Positions 1 through 8,426 of a DNA stretch of 59,042 nt are shown one piece after another. Source of the DNA: Akkermansiaceae bacterium (GTDB taxonomy: Bacteria > Verrucomicrobiota > Verrucomicrobiia > Verrucomicrobiales > Akkermansiaceae); contig JAFLSS010000001.1 of NCBI GenBank assembly GCA_022510805.1, positions 1 through 59,042 on the forward strand, in the 5' to 3' direction. Made by a program: the position numbers and the translations under genes. The notes under the pieces were generated by a model that had not been told where the DNA came from, did no database searches, and saw only the letters and a list, made by a program, of their open reading frames with translations. How positions within the stretch are numbered: position 1 is the first letter of the stretch; each line of letters begins with the position of its first letter.

Positions 1-310
1 CATCTCTTTTGAAAAGAGATGCACATAAGAAGTGGATAATATGAATACTTGATAATGCGGTTGAGCGTCTATCAACAGCCCTGCTAAAGTAGGTTGACAC
101 CCTGAGTGCGCGGAGAGTCTACAGATCATTATAAAAGCCCATCTGCAAGCGTAGAACTTGATCAGGCTGTGTCTACATTAGTAGTCCCTTCTTTGAGGGT
201 GGTGTGTTTTGTTTTTCTATTTTCTTTTTTGTGCAAAATGGGAGAAAAAGAAAATAGAAATTTCACGCGATAGATGTTTGCGCGAGTTTATATCTCTCAA
301 AATCAATTGA
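1..310. other. AT-rich non-coding segment
   Basis: No gene is recognisable here. The first 21 bases are a perfect palindrome (10-bp arms around one base) cut by the window edge, and a second strong hairpin lies at 214-260. Composition is clearly more AT-rich than the rest of the window, and the segment leads into the 5'-truncated gene at 311-820. It reads like the edge of an acquired or decaying segment. No RNA family was recognised. Confidence 0.5.
214..260. repeat. Perfect 16-bp inverted repeat (hairpin)
   Basis: The arms 214-229 and 245-260 are exact reverse complements, separated by a 15-base loop. They are made almost only of A and T with a few C or G. No T-run follows on the plus strand. 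It could be a terminator, a mobile-element terminus or a structured RNA; the sequence alone does not decide. Confidence 0.6.
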
Positions 311-820
311 TTGATAAAGAGAGTGAACGGTATGCACTGGCGTTTGGAGAATGGACGATGTGAAGCTCGCTACCGTGATGATATCAAAGGAAAGAAGTAT
401 ATTAATACGCCGTGCAAATATTATATGGCTGATATGGGGTTACGCAATGCTCGCCTTGATTTTCGTCAGACGGATATGCCGCATATCATGGAGAATGTCA
501 TTTACAATGAATTGTGCATCCGTGGTTATCGTGCTGATGTGGGGGATGTGCGAGTGGACGGCAGTCTTGCCACTGAGGTGGATTTTGTGGTGAATCGCGG
601 TAGCTCGCGCTTTTATATTCAGTCTGCGTGGAGTATCCCGGATGCTTCAAAGATGGCGCAGGAGAAGCGTCCCTTGCTGAGTATACGTGATTCCTTCCGC
701 AAGATGATTATCGTCGGCGGTTCCGGCCCCTCTTACCAGGATCATGATGGTATTCTGATCATTTCTCTGCGGGATTTTCTGTTGCGGCGGGAGAGGTTGG
801 GGCGGTTGTTGGCGTTTTGA
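311..820 (+). pseudogene. DUF4143 ATPase, C-terminal remnant
   Basis: From about residue 38 onward the product matches the C-terminal DUF4143 region of AAA+ ATPases, with the signature YYMADMGLRNA, then MENVIYNEL, a tEVDFVV nuclease-like strand and a final ISLRDFLL. The N-terminal AAA+ part with Walker motifs is missing, and the apparent start is a TTG, so this is a 5'-truncated remnant. These ATPases are common accessory genes of unclear role. Codon use is more AT-rich than the neighbours. The last 62 bases overlap the 3' end of the convergent gene at 759-2501, so the original stop may have been lost. Confidence 0.7.
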
Positions 821-2501
821 TGGGGTTGGGGAGGGTGTTGAGTTTGGTGCGGATGGTTTGCTGTGTGGCGGTGTCGCCTAGGGTTTCGGCGTATTCGAGT
901 TGCTCGAGGTAGACTTGGCGCAGTTGTTCGGTGAGGTCGGCGAGGGTTTCTCCCGGCGCTGTTTCTCCGCGGTGTATGCGTCCTTCCAGTCTGTCGGCTT
1001 GAAGTGCCAGTACTCCCAGCATGGCGGATGCGTCACTGGCGCGTAGGTCGCTCAGGATGGCTTCTTTTGCCAGTGCGGTGGCGAGGCTCTCCGGTTCTCC
1101 GGGGGTGGTGAGGCCGCTGATGGTGAAGTCTGTGCTCAGGGTGCTGTGGACGATGGGGGCGTTTTTGATGTGGCCGTTGATGACGATGGCCAGGCGGCTG
1201 CTGCCGTGGGTCATGCTGCCGGTGAGGCGGGTCATGCGCTGCGCGGCGGCGGGGGTGAGGGTGAGGTCCAGGTGGCCGGGGCGGGCGGGATTCGGCGCGG
1301 CGGTGGCTACGTCGGCGCTGCTGATGTATACGCCTTGCTGTTCAGCGTCTTGAGGTGACTGCACCACCATGAAGCGGATCACCGGGTGCCCTTGTTTGTC
1401 GCGCAGCGGCTGGCCGGTGCGGTCATCCACCTGCGGGTAGGGGAGGATCTGGTAGCCGGTGAGGTTCACTTGCGCGGCGTTGGGTTCTCCCTTGCTCGCC
1501 CGGGGTTGCCGCTCTCGCATTTGCGCGATGATTGCGTCGCTCTGGGGATGCACGGCGAGGAACTCTACTTTGACTGTGCCTGCTTGCTGCTCGCGCGGGT
1601 CGTAACTTGTGCGGTAGCCCAGGCGGGTGTCGGCGCCACGGTAGGGGATGAACACAGTGAGCGCCTGTGCATACTCATCATCAATGATAACGGCGGTGAT
1701 GCCCTGCGCCCCCAGCGAGAAATCCAGCGCGGCGCGGTCGGTGAAGATGCTCGGCGTGGTGGGCAGCTCCAGCCATGTGCCGTCCTCCTGCTTCTCGTAC
1801 ACGATGAACTCGTAGGCGGCGTCCCAATTGGCGGCGGAGATCGCCTGCACCATGTATTTGCCGCCCGGCGCGGTGTAGAGATCCGGGTGGCGGCGGTGAA
1901 GGAAGCAGCCACCCTCCGTGCCGGAGCGGATGAAGAAGCCGTTGTCGGCGTTCGCGTTTGCCAGCTCATCTTGGGTGAGCGGGGCGGGCTCTGCCCAGCG
2001 CGTGTGCTCCTCGCAGCGGGAGGGGTCGCGGAAGTTGTAGAGCTTGCTCGTGATGGATTTCAGGCGGTTCGTAGCGGGGTCGATATCCCATATTTCGAGG
2101 TCCACGCGCTCCTCCTCCTGCGGCACGATGCTGTGCAGCGTGTCCATGAACACATACGGCGCGACAGCATGCTGCACCCGCGTGGTGTCATTGCACACCC
2201 CGGCCTGGCCGATGAAGTACTCGCGCGTGCGGTGCGTGAGCGTCATGCCATCCGGGGAGATGTGGGTGAGGCTTTCGATGTACACCGGATACCCGGCCTC
2301 ATTGCGCCCCAGGCCGGAGGAGCTGAGGATGCGGGACTCCGGGTGCCAGATGGGCTGCGGTGCATGCAGCTCTCCCAGGCGGAAGTAATCCCACGCGCTG
2401 TCCGCGAGGGGGCTTGCAGGGGCGGCAGGGGCGGCGGGCGCGGCTGCCGGGCACAGCGGCGCTGAGGCGAGGAGTAGGGAAGCAAGGGCGAGGTGTTTCA
2501 T
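759..2501 (-). CDS. Secreted protein with SecDF P1-head-like domain
   Basis: A 580-residue protein starting at MKHLALAS, with a signal peptide of about 24 residues followed by an Ala/Pro-rich stretch. At roughly residues 350-510 is a region resembling the P1 head subdomain of SecD: GVYISSADV, a segment with LTPAAAQRM, SRLAIVINGHIKNAPIV and a later ISGLTTPGEPESLATAL. SecD transmembrane segments are absent, so this is not the translocase; stand-alone P1-head proteins are known in several phyla and their role is unclear. The C-terminal 60 residues are a charged tail. It is the last gene of a three-gene operon, 19 bases after the ankyrin gene at 2521-4785. In-frame codons extend further upstream but encode no signal peptide. 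Confidence 0.75.
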   Translation of the reverse strand: MKHLALASLLLASAPLCPAAAPAAPAAPASPLADSAWDYFRLGELHAPQPIWHPESRILSSSGLGRNEAGYPVYIESLTHISPDGMTLTHRTREYFIGQAGVCNDTTRVQHAVAPYVFMDTLHSIVPQEEERVDLEIWDIDPATNRLKSITSKLYNFRDPSRCEEHTRWAEPAPLTQDELANANADNGFFIRSGTEGGCFLHRRHPDLYTAPGGKYMVQAISAANWDAAYEFIVYEKQEDGTWLELPTTPSIFTDRAALDFSLGAQGITAVIIDDEYAQALTVFIPYRGADTRLGYRTSYDPREQQAGTVKVEFLAVHPQSDAIIAQMRERQPRASKGEPNAAQVNLTGYQILPYPQVDDRTGQPLRDKQGHPVIRFMVVQSPQDAEQQGVYISSADVATAAPNPARPGHLDLTLTPAAAQRMTRLTGSMTHGSSRLAIVINGHIKNAPIVHSTLSTDFTISGLTTPGEPESLATALAKEAILSDLRASDASAMLGVLALQADRLEGRIHRGETAPGETLADLTEQLRQVYLEQLEYAETLGDTATQQTIRTKLNTLPNPIKTPTTAPTSPAATENPAEK

Positions 2502-2520
2502 ATGCGAAGGGGGGGAGTGT

Positions 2521-4785
2521 TTAGTGGCTGGGGGAGCGTTTGGTGGTGTTTGCCGGCAGGAGCTTGAGCAGGCGCTCGCGCATCGTATGCTCACTCTCCG
2601 AGTGGAGACTGAGGTCGAAATACGGCGCCCCGGGTGGCGTGGTGACCCACTTTTCGCAGTCAAAGAGCCACGCACCGGGAGTGAGCCCGTAGGCATCTTT
2701 GGCTACCTTTTCTTCCTCTTGAGGAGGGCTGTCTGCGCTGAACAGCAGAGCGATGATATCCTCGCGCCTCTGCATGGCGGCAAAGTGCAGCAGGTTGAAG
2801 CGCAGCGCCTGAGCGCGGTAGTACATATCTGCCGCAGGCACGTGTACCGAAGCGCGGCAGCTGAGCAGCAGGCGCACGGCATCGGCACGCCCGCCCGCCA
2901 CCGCCCAAGAGAGCGCCGTGGCGCCGTCGGCATCCTTCTCATCCACCGCAGCGCCCGCTGCCAGAAGACGCTCCATGGCCGGGATATCGCCCGCGTAGGC
3001 AGCAGCCATGAGCGGCGTGAGCTGCGGACGGGCGGCTTGGGCGGCGGTATTTACCGGGCGCGGTTTGTCTGCGGCTTTGGTAAAGGCCTGAGCCGTGCGG
3101 ATTCTTTCCTGGGGCGTGGCAGTCTTTTGGTAGGTGTGGTAGATGGGGCCGGAATCGGGGGCATCCATGGCCAGCCAGTGCAGCGGCGTCCAGCCCCTGT
3201 GATCCCGCGCAAGCGGATCTGCCCCGGCATCCAGCAGCATCTGCACCTCGTCCGCGTTGCAGCGGTTGGCGGCATCGTGCAGCAGCGTACCCCCACCCGA
3301 ATTGAAGTGCTTGTTGAAGTCGAGCGAGTAGACATTGACATCTGCCCCCTGCGAGATGAGGTAGCGAGCCACATCGACATGCCCCGCTGCCAGCGCGTAA
3401 GAGATCGCCGTAGCACCTTGGAAATCCCCCTGATTCACGCGGGCGCCGCCCTCCACCAGCAGCTTCACATTCTCCAAGCTGCCGGAAGCCGCTGCGACCA
3501 TGAGCGGCGTGCGCAGCAGCCAGCGCCCGGAGGGCAGATTCGGGTCTGCACCCAGCTCCAGCAGGCGGCGTATCATGCGCGTGTTGAACTCCGTAGCGGA
3601 GCAGTGGGAGGGGCCATCCTCCCCCTCACACTCGCCGAAGCGGTGATTGGCGGCGGCGAAGAAAAGCGGCGTCAGGCACTCGCCGTAGCAGCCGATGAGC
3701 ACGCCGTTCACATCCACCCCCCGCGCTATAAAGGCCTCGATATCGCCGCATTCATTATCCAGCGCATTCAGGAAGTGGCGCTGCTGATTCTCCTTCATCT
3801 TCTCCTCATCGAGCAGGCGCTGTATCTCCTTGCGGTTCTTGGCTTTCTCCTCATCCGACAAAGCGAGCGCATTTGTCACCAGCTCATCGCTGAGGTAGTC
3901 AAGCGGCAGCTTGCCCTCGGCATCGCGCGCGTGCGGGTCGGCTCCGGAGTCCAGCAGGAGGCGCACTTTGGAGGGCTGCAGCGTAGCCACGGCCATGTGC
4001 AGCAGCGGGATAGCCCGGCCGAGATGCGGGGAGTGGCAGGTGATGCCGTTCACCGCAGCGCCGCGGCGGATCAGCTCATCCGCATAACTCGAATGCCCCT
4101 CCACCGCCCAGGAGAGCGCCGTATTGCCCTCGCTGTCCTTCCGGTGCACATCCGCCCCCGCTTTCAGCAGGAGGTTCTTGGCTCGGTAATTATTACTGCG
4201 CACCGCCACCATGAGCGGCGTCATGCCGAGCGGCCCGGTGGCCTGATGGGGATCCGCCCCCGCCGCTAGCAGCAGCTCGGCGGCTTGCAGGTGGAAGGGC
4301 GTACACTTGCTCACATAGGGGTAGTAGACGGTACCTTCGCACTCGCCGAAGCGGTGATCCGCTATCGCCCAGAAGAGCGGGCTGCATCGGCCGATGTAGG
4401 AATCCGGGTACACCTCGTTAAGCGTCTCCTTAGCGCCGTGCTCCAAGAGGTAGGCCACATCCCCGTACTGCGTGCGCAGCGCGATGATAAGCAGGTTGTG
4501 CGGGTCGCAGCCGTAGGTGCATGCATCGAGCATAAAGCTGAGCGCCGCGTGTAGCGTGTCATCCGTGCTGCCCTCAGCCGTGCTGTACAACTCTTTGCAC
4601 AGAGCCTCCCATGCGGCCTTGTCTGCCTTGCTCTCAATAAGTGAGCAGATGCGCGGCCACGTGGCATCTTCTGCGGCGGGTGCGGACTGTACCTCAGGTG
4701 CGCTGCCCTCCGCTGCGAGGGCGTGGGGAACCCCGGCTGCTGCCCATGCGGCCGCTACTACAAGTGAAAGAGTTGTCGTTTTCAT
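2521..4785 (-). CDS. Secreted ankyrin-repeat protein (754 aa)
   Basis: Begins with a clear signal peptide (MKTTTLSLVVAAAWAAAG, cleavage after ALA), so it is exported. The rest is ankyrin repeats, with many copies of the LL..GADP and G.TALSWAV.G motifs. The protein is two related halves: the part from about residue 330 on aligns with nearly the whole mature 470-residue paralogue encoded next door, and a GECEG motif recurs in both halves. Function is unknown; ankyrin repeats bind other proteins, here probably in the periplasm or outside. It is the middle gene of the operon, 16 bases after the paralogue. No Shine-Dalgarno sequence precedes the start. Confidence 0.85.
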   Translation of the reverse strand: MKTTTLSLVVAAAWAAAGVPHALAAEGSAPEVQSAPAAEDATWPRICSLIESKADKAAWEALCKELYSTAEGSTDDTLHAALSFMLDACTYGCDPHNLLIIALRTQYGDVAYLLEHGAKETLNEVYPDSYIGRCSPLFWAIADHRFGECEGTVYYPYVSKCTPFHLQAAELLLAAGADPHQATGPLGMTPLMVAVRSNNYRAKNLLLKAGADVHRKDSEGNTALSWAVEGHSSYADELIRRGAAVNGITCHSPHLGRAIPLLHMAVATLQPSKVRLLLDSGADPHARDAEGKLPLDYLSDELVTNALALSDEEKAKNRKEIQRLLDEEKMKENQQRHFLNALDNECGDIEAFIARGVDVNGVLIGCYGECLTPLFFAAANHRFGECEGEDGPSHCSATEFNTRMIRRLLELGADPNLPSGRWLLRTPLMVAAASGSLENVKLLVEGGARVNQGDFQGATAISYALAAGHVDVARYLISQGADVNVYSLDFNKHFNSGGGTLLHDAANRCNADEVQMLLDAGADPLARDHRGWTPLHWLAMDAPDSGPIYHTYQKTATPQERIRTAQAFTKAADKPRPVNTAAQAARPQLTPLMAAAYAGDIPAMERLLAAGAAVDEKDADGATALSWAVAGGRADAVRLLLSCRASVHVPAADMYYRAQALRFNLLHFAAMQRREDIIALLFSADSPPQEEEKVAKDAYGLTPGAWLFDCEKWVTTPPGAPYFDLSLHSESEHTMRERLLKLLPANTTKRSPSH

Positions 4786-4801
4786 GCGCGAAGAGCGGCG
4801 T

Positions 4802-6214
4802 TTAGTGGCTGGGGGTGCGCTTGGCTATGTTTGCCGGGAGCAGCTCCAGCAGGCGGGCGCACGCAGGCGCGGGCTTGCTGTACGTGGGGCACAGGCCGGC
4901 GGGCGGGGAGTAGAGGATGCGCGTCGCTGCGGATCCGGGGGGATCGATCGTCCACTTCGTGCAGTCGAAGAGCCATGCGCCGGGGGTGAGCCCGAAGGCG
5001 TCCTCAGCTTTCAGCGCGGCGGGGGCAGCATCGCCCAGGGCATCCAGCAGCAGGCGCACGATGTCCTCGCGCTGCTGTATGGCAGCGGAGTGCAGCAGTG
5101 TAAAGCGCAGCGCCTGAGCGCGGTAGTACATATCCGCAGCAGGAGCTTTCACCGAGGCGCCGCTCATCAGCAGCAGGCGCACGGCATCTGCCCGCCCGCC
5201 GGCCACAGCCCAGGAGAGCGCGGTAGCGCCGTCGGCATTCGCCTCATTCACCTTGGCGCCGTCGCCCAGCAGCTTCATGAGCGCGGGCATATCCCCCGCG
5301 TAGGCAGCGGCCATGAGCGGCGTGAGCTGCGGCAGAGCCGCCGGGGCGGCGGGGTGGCGCTCCCGCGTAGCGTCGAAGAACACCTCCAGCGTGCGCGCCT
5401 GCTCCTTGGGGTTATCGCTTTCGCGCGTGAGATTAGTGCTGATGCCCGCCCAGTACACCGGCGTGCGGCCGTGCACATCCTTCACATCGGGATTTGCCCC
5501 GGCTTGCAGCAGCAGCTTGGTCATGTCCGCATAGCGCTTGATCGCCGTGACGTGAAGCAGCGAGGTGCCGCGGCCGTAGGGCTCGCCGTGTGCATCGCCG
5601 CCGTAGACGTTCACATCTGCCCCTTGGGAGATGAGATAGCGGGCGACCTCGAGGTGATTATTCGTCACGGCGAAGGAGAGGGCCGTGGCGCCGGAACTCA
5701 TCGCTTGGTTCACGCGCGCGCCGGCCTCCACCAGCAGCTTCACATTCTCCAGGCTCCCGCTGGCGGCTGCGGCCATGAGCGGCGTGAGCAGGTAGTAGCG
5801 GTGCGAGGGCACATTCGGGTCTGCGCCCAGCTCCAGCAGGCGGCGCAGCGTGCGAGTGTTGTACTCCGTGGCGGAGCTGCGCCCGCAGACGGGATCGGCC
5901 CCGCACTCGCCGAAGAGCGGCTTGGCGGCGGCGAGGAAAAGCGGGGTGTAGGGGTCCTCACCGTAGCGGAAGAGAATGCCGTTCACATCCATCCCCTGCG
6001 CGAGGAAGGGCTCGATGTCCTGCTCATGGCACAGCGCGTCGAAGAGGGCGCGCTGCTGCTCCTTCGAGGAAGAGGCGGGGGCTTGAGCGGCTGGCGGGGT
6101 GGCTTCTTCTGCGGCGGGGGCAGGGGGGAGTACCGCTGTGCTCAGGGCGGCCATGGCGGCAAGGGGGAGGAGCTGTGCTTTCCTATCGAGAGTGCGGCAA
6201 AAGATTCGGATCAT
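4802..6214 (-). CDS. Secreted ankyrin-repeat protein (470 aa)
   Basis: First gene of the operon. The N-terminus has a basic stretch then a hydrophobic segment (LLPLAAMAALSTAVLPPAPAA), consistent with a signal peptide. Ankyrin repeats fill the protein. Blocks such as DGATALSWAVAGGRADAVRL and PAADMYYRAQALRF are almost identical to the neighbouring 754-residue protein, showing recent tandem duplication. The final segment GLTPGAWLFDC.KW is shared too. Role unknown; an interaction scaffold in the envelope is an inference. Confidence 0.85.
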   Translation of the reverse strand: MIRIFCRTLDRKAQLLPLAAMAALSTAVLPPAPAAEEATPPAAQAPASSSKEQQRALFDALCHEQDIEPFLAQGMDVNGILFRYGEDPYTPLFLAAAKPLFGECGADPVCGRSSATEYNTRTLRRLLELGADPNVPSHRYYLLTPLMAAAASGSLENVKLLVEAGARVNQAMSSGATALSFAVTNNHLEVARYLISQGADVNVYGGDAHGEPYGRGTSLLHVTAIKRYADMTKLLLQAGANPDVKDVHGRTPVYWAGISTNLTRESDNPKEQARTLEVFFDATRERHPAAPAALPQLTPLMAAAYAGDMPALMKLLGDGAKVNEANADGATALSWAVAGGRADAVRLLLMSGASVKAPAADMYYRAQALRFTLLHSAAIQQREDIVRLLLDALGDAAPAALKAEDAFGLTPGAWLFDCTKWTIDPPGSAATRILYSPPAGLCPTYSKPAPACARLLELLPANIAKRTPSH

Positions 6215-6243
6215 CGTTGATTATTTTTGAAAGTTGTTGTCAG

Positions 6244-6273
6244 GTTAGATGCGCGCTGCGGCGGCGTGTTCAA
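6244..6273 (-). promoter_or_regulatory. Possible promoter of the ankyrin operon
   Basis: On the minus strand TTGAAC (6268-6273), an 18-bp spacer and TCTAAC (6244-6249) precede the ankyrin operon. The expected start point would leave a leader of about 22 nt. The -10 match is modest. Confidence 0.4.
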
Positions 6274-6403
6274 ATTTTTTTCCGTTTTTTTGTGCTGCGC
6301 CGCATCGGCCTGTGAGGCGGAGGAGAGGAATGCAGCTTTTTTGTTGACAGATAAGGAGCTGCGCCTGCGGGTGGGGCGCGAAAAATCGATTTTCGCAAAT
6401 GCC

Positions 6404-6432
6404 TTGCAGGGAGCGGGGGCTTGTGGTACAAT
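6404..6432 (+). promoter_or_regulatory. Promoter of the TerC gene (leaderless)
   Basis: TTGCAG (6404-6409), 17-bp spacer, and an extended -10 TGG-TACAAT ending at 6432. The predicted start point is 6438-6440, which coincides with the ATG at 6440. Confidence 0.75.
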
Positions 6433-6439
6433 GCGTGGC

Positions 6440-7291
6440 ATGCCGATAGCGGAGATCATGGAACAATGGGCGGGCATCAGCGATATGCCTGCTTTTTTGA
6501 GCGCGAGCGGGAAGGTGATAGTGGGGTTGGTGCTCATCGAGGGATTGCTGTCGGTAGACAATGCGCTGGGCATAGCCGCCATGGCGGCGCATTTGCCGAA
6601 GCATCAGCAGAAAGCGGCCCTGCGCTGGGGGCTGATCGGGGCGTATTTGTTCCGGGGGATCGCGCTGGCGCTCGTGGCGTGGCTCATGCAGAATGAGTGG
6701 ATCAAGTGGCTGGGCGCTCTTTATTTGGTGTATCTGGCGGCAGCGCATCTGCAGATGTCGGCCGGCGGGGAGCAGAAAGGCAGCAGCGCCGCGGCGCAGG
6801 CGGGCAAGGGATTGCTGGCGACAATATGCTCGATCGAGCTGATGGATTTATCCCTCTCTCTTGATAATGTGGTGGCGGCCGTGGGGATGGTGAATGGCGT
6901 GCGGGAGATCCCGGAGCACCTGCATCTGTGGGTGGTGTGCGTGGGAGTCTTCATCGGCATTGCGGCGCTGCGCTTGGTGGCGGGGTGGTGCATCGGCCTC
7001 ATAGAGCGGCACCCTGTGCTGAATGCCACCGCATTTGCTCTGGTGGGGTATGTGGGGCTGGCGCTGTGTGCGGAGATGGGGCTGGCGGCGGCCGGGGTGC
7101 CCTGGCACATGGGGATCGACACCAAGTTCTACGGCATTGCGGCGATTGTGGGGCTCAGTTTGCTTTATGAGCGCAGTGCCTTGGTACACAAGGTGCTGCA
7201 CTATCCTGTGCTCACGCTGCGCTGGCTCTGCTCGGCCCTGGTGTGGGTGGTGCAGGGATTGCTCATGCCCTGGAAATGGTTTTCAAAATAA
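6440..7291 (+). CDS. TerC-family integral membrane protein
   Basis: A 283-residue polytopic membrane protein with two TerC-type motifs: EGLLSVDNALGIA near the N-terminus and IELMDLSLSLDNVVA in the middle, both carrying the acidic residues expected to bind divalent metal. TerC/Alx proteins are implicated in manganese export or metal loading at the membrane. About seven or eight hydrophobic segments are visible. The start at 6440 is chosen because the promoter places the transcript start there; in-frame codons extend upstream to 6227 but lie across the promoter. mrp follows 18 bases downstream, likely in the same operon. Specific substrate is not deducible. Confidence 0.85.
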   Translation: MPIAEIMEQWAGISDMPAFLSASGKVIVGLVLIEGLLSVDNALGIAAMAAHLPKHQQKAALRWGLIGAYLFRGIALALVAWLMQNEWIKWLGALYLVYLAAAHLQMSAGGEQKGSSAAAQAGKGLLATICSIELMDLSLSLDNVVAAVGMVNGVREIPEHLHLWVVCVGVFIGIAALRLVAGWCIGLIERHPVLNATAFALVGYVGLALCAEMGLAAAGVPWHMGIDTKFYGIAAIVGLSLLYERSALVHKVLHYPVLTLRWLCSALVWVVQGLLMPWKWFSK

Positions 7292-7309
7292 AATACACAA
7301 CTTACCGAT

Positions 7310-8398
7310 ATGAATAACAATAGTCCGACCCTGTCTCCCGCGCTGGTGCGCGCGGCGCTCACCACGGTGAAATACCCCGGATTCACGCGCGATATCGTCT
7401 CCTTTGGCTTGGTGAAAGAGGTCACCGTGTCCCCGGAGGGCGCCGTGGTGGTGAATCTAGTCGTGGAGAGCAAAAATGCGGATGTGCCGCGCTATATCTA
7501 CGAAAGCGTCATGGGCACCATCAAGGAGCTGCCGGGAGTCACGAAGCTTGATGTGAACATCGAGCACCACGCGCCGCAGCCCACGAAGAAAGGCCCTGCG
7601 GCAGGGGATGACCCCGCCGACTGGAAGAGCAGCATCCCGGGCGTGAAGCATGTGATCGCCGTGGCCTCCGGCAAGGGCGGCGTGGGCAAGAGCACCGTGT
7701 CCGCGAATTTGGCGGTGGCGCTTGCGCGGCTGGGCTACCGCACGGGACTGCTGGATCTGGATATCTACGGCCCGTCCATGGCGCTGATGTTCGGCACCAA
7801 GGAGCGGCCCGGCTGCTCGGAGAAGGAGCAATTCCTGCCGGTCGAGGTGGCGGGCGGCGTGAAGCTGCTCTCCATGGGGCTGCTGGTGGATGAGGCCTCG
7901 CCCGTGGCCGTGCGCGGGCCGCTGGCCACGCGCTATGTGCAGCAGTTCCTGCGGGATGTGGACTGGGGCGGCCTGGATTTCCTCATCCTCGACCTGCCAC
8001 CGGGCACGGGGGATATTCAGCTCACCATCGTGCAGACGGTGGAGCTGGCGGGGGCTGTCATCGTGACCACGCCGCAGGAGGTAGCCCTCATCGACGCGCG
8101 CAAGGCAGTGGGCCTCTTCCAGCGCGTGAATACACCCATCCTCGGCCTCATCGAGAACATGAGCTACTTCGTGTGCCCGAGCGATGGGCTGGTCTACCAC
8201 ATCTTCGGCGAAAACGGCGGCGAGCGCGAGGCGCAGAAACTCGGAGTGCCCCTGCTGGGCAAGATCCCGCTGGATATCGACACCCGCACCGGCGGAGACC
8301 AGGGGCGCCCCATCGCCCTGTCGGACCCCGGGCAGAGCCGAGTTGCCGCCGCCTTTGAGGGCATCGCCTCCACCCTCGCCAGCGTGCTGGGAGAATAA
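7310..8398 (+). CDS. mrp: Mrp/ApbC-type iron-sulfur carrier ATPase
   Basis: A 362-residue protein with an N-terminal MIP18/DUF59 domain (about residues 10-90), then a P-loop ATPase of the ParA/MinD class with the deviant Walker A GKGGVGKST and the motif LPPGTGDIQLT. Mrp proteins carry Fe-S clusters to apoproteins in the cytoplasm. In the C-terminal region, where the family usually has CPxC for cluster binding, this protein has CPSD, so the second cysteine is missing. It lies between the TerC gene and an ankyrin gene with 18- and 28-base gaps. No Shine-Dalgarno sequence is seen. Confidence 0.9.
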   Translation: MNNNSPTLSPALVRAALTTVKYPGFTRDIVSFGLVKEVTVSPEGAVVVNLVVESKNADVPRYIYESVMGTIKELPGVTKLDVNIEHHAPQPTKKGPAAGDDPADWKSSIPGVKHVIAVASGKGGVGKSTVSANLAVALARLGYRTGLLDLDIYGPSMALMFGTKERPGCSEKEQFLPVEVAGGVKLLSMGLLVDEASPVAVRGPLATRYVQQFLRDVDWGGLDFLILDLPPGTGDIQLTIVQTVELAGAVIVTTPQEVALIDARKAVGLFQRVNTPILGLIENMSYFVCPSDGLVYHIFGENGGEREAQKLGVPLLGKIPLDIDTRTGGDQGRPIALSDPGQSRVAAAFEGIASTLASVLGE

Positions 8399-8426
8399 CA
8401 CCTATCCACCAACCCCTCTCCGCCTG

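Noticed and set aside
1386..6220. Long open frames on the plus strand opposite the ankyrin operon (for example 2524-4269 and 4517-6220)
   Set aside because: They are antisense to clear ankyrin genes, have no domains or signal peptides, and arise from the GC-rich codon bias.
6274..6439. A manganese (yybP-ykoY) riboswitch before the TerC gene
   Set aside because: The promoter places the transcript start at the start codon, so no leader remains to hold a riboswitch; no matching fold was seen.
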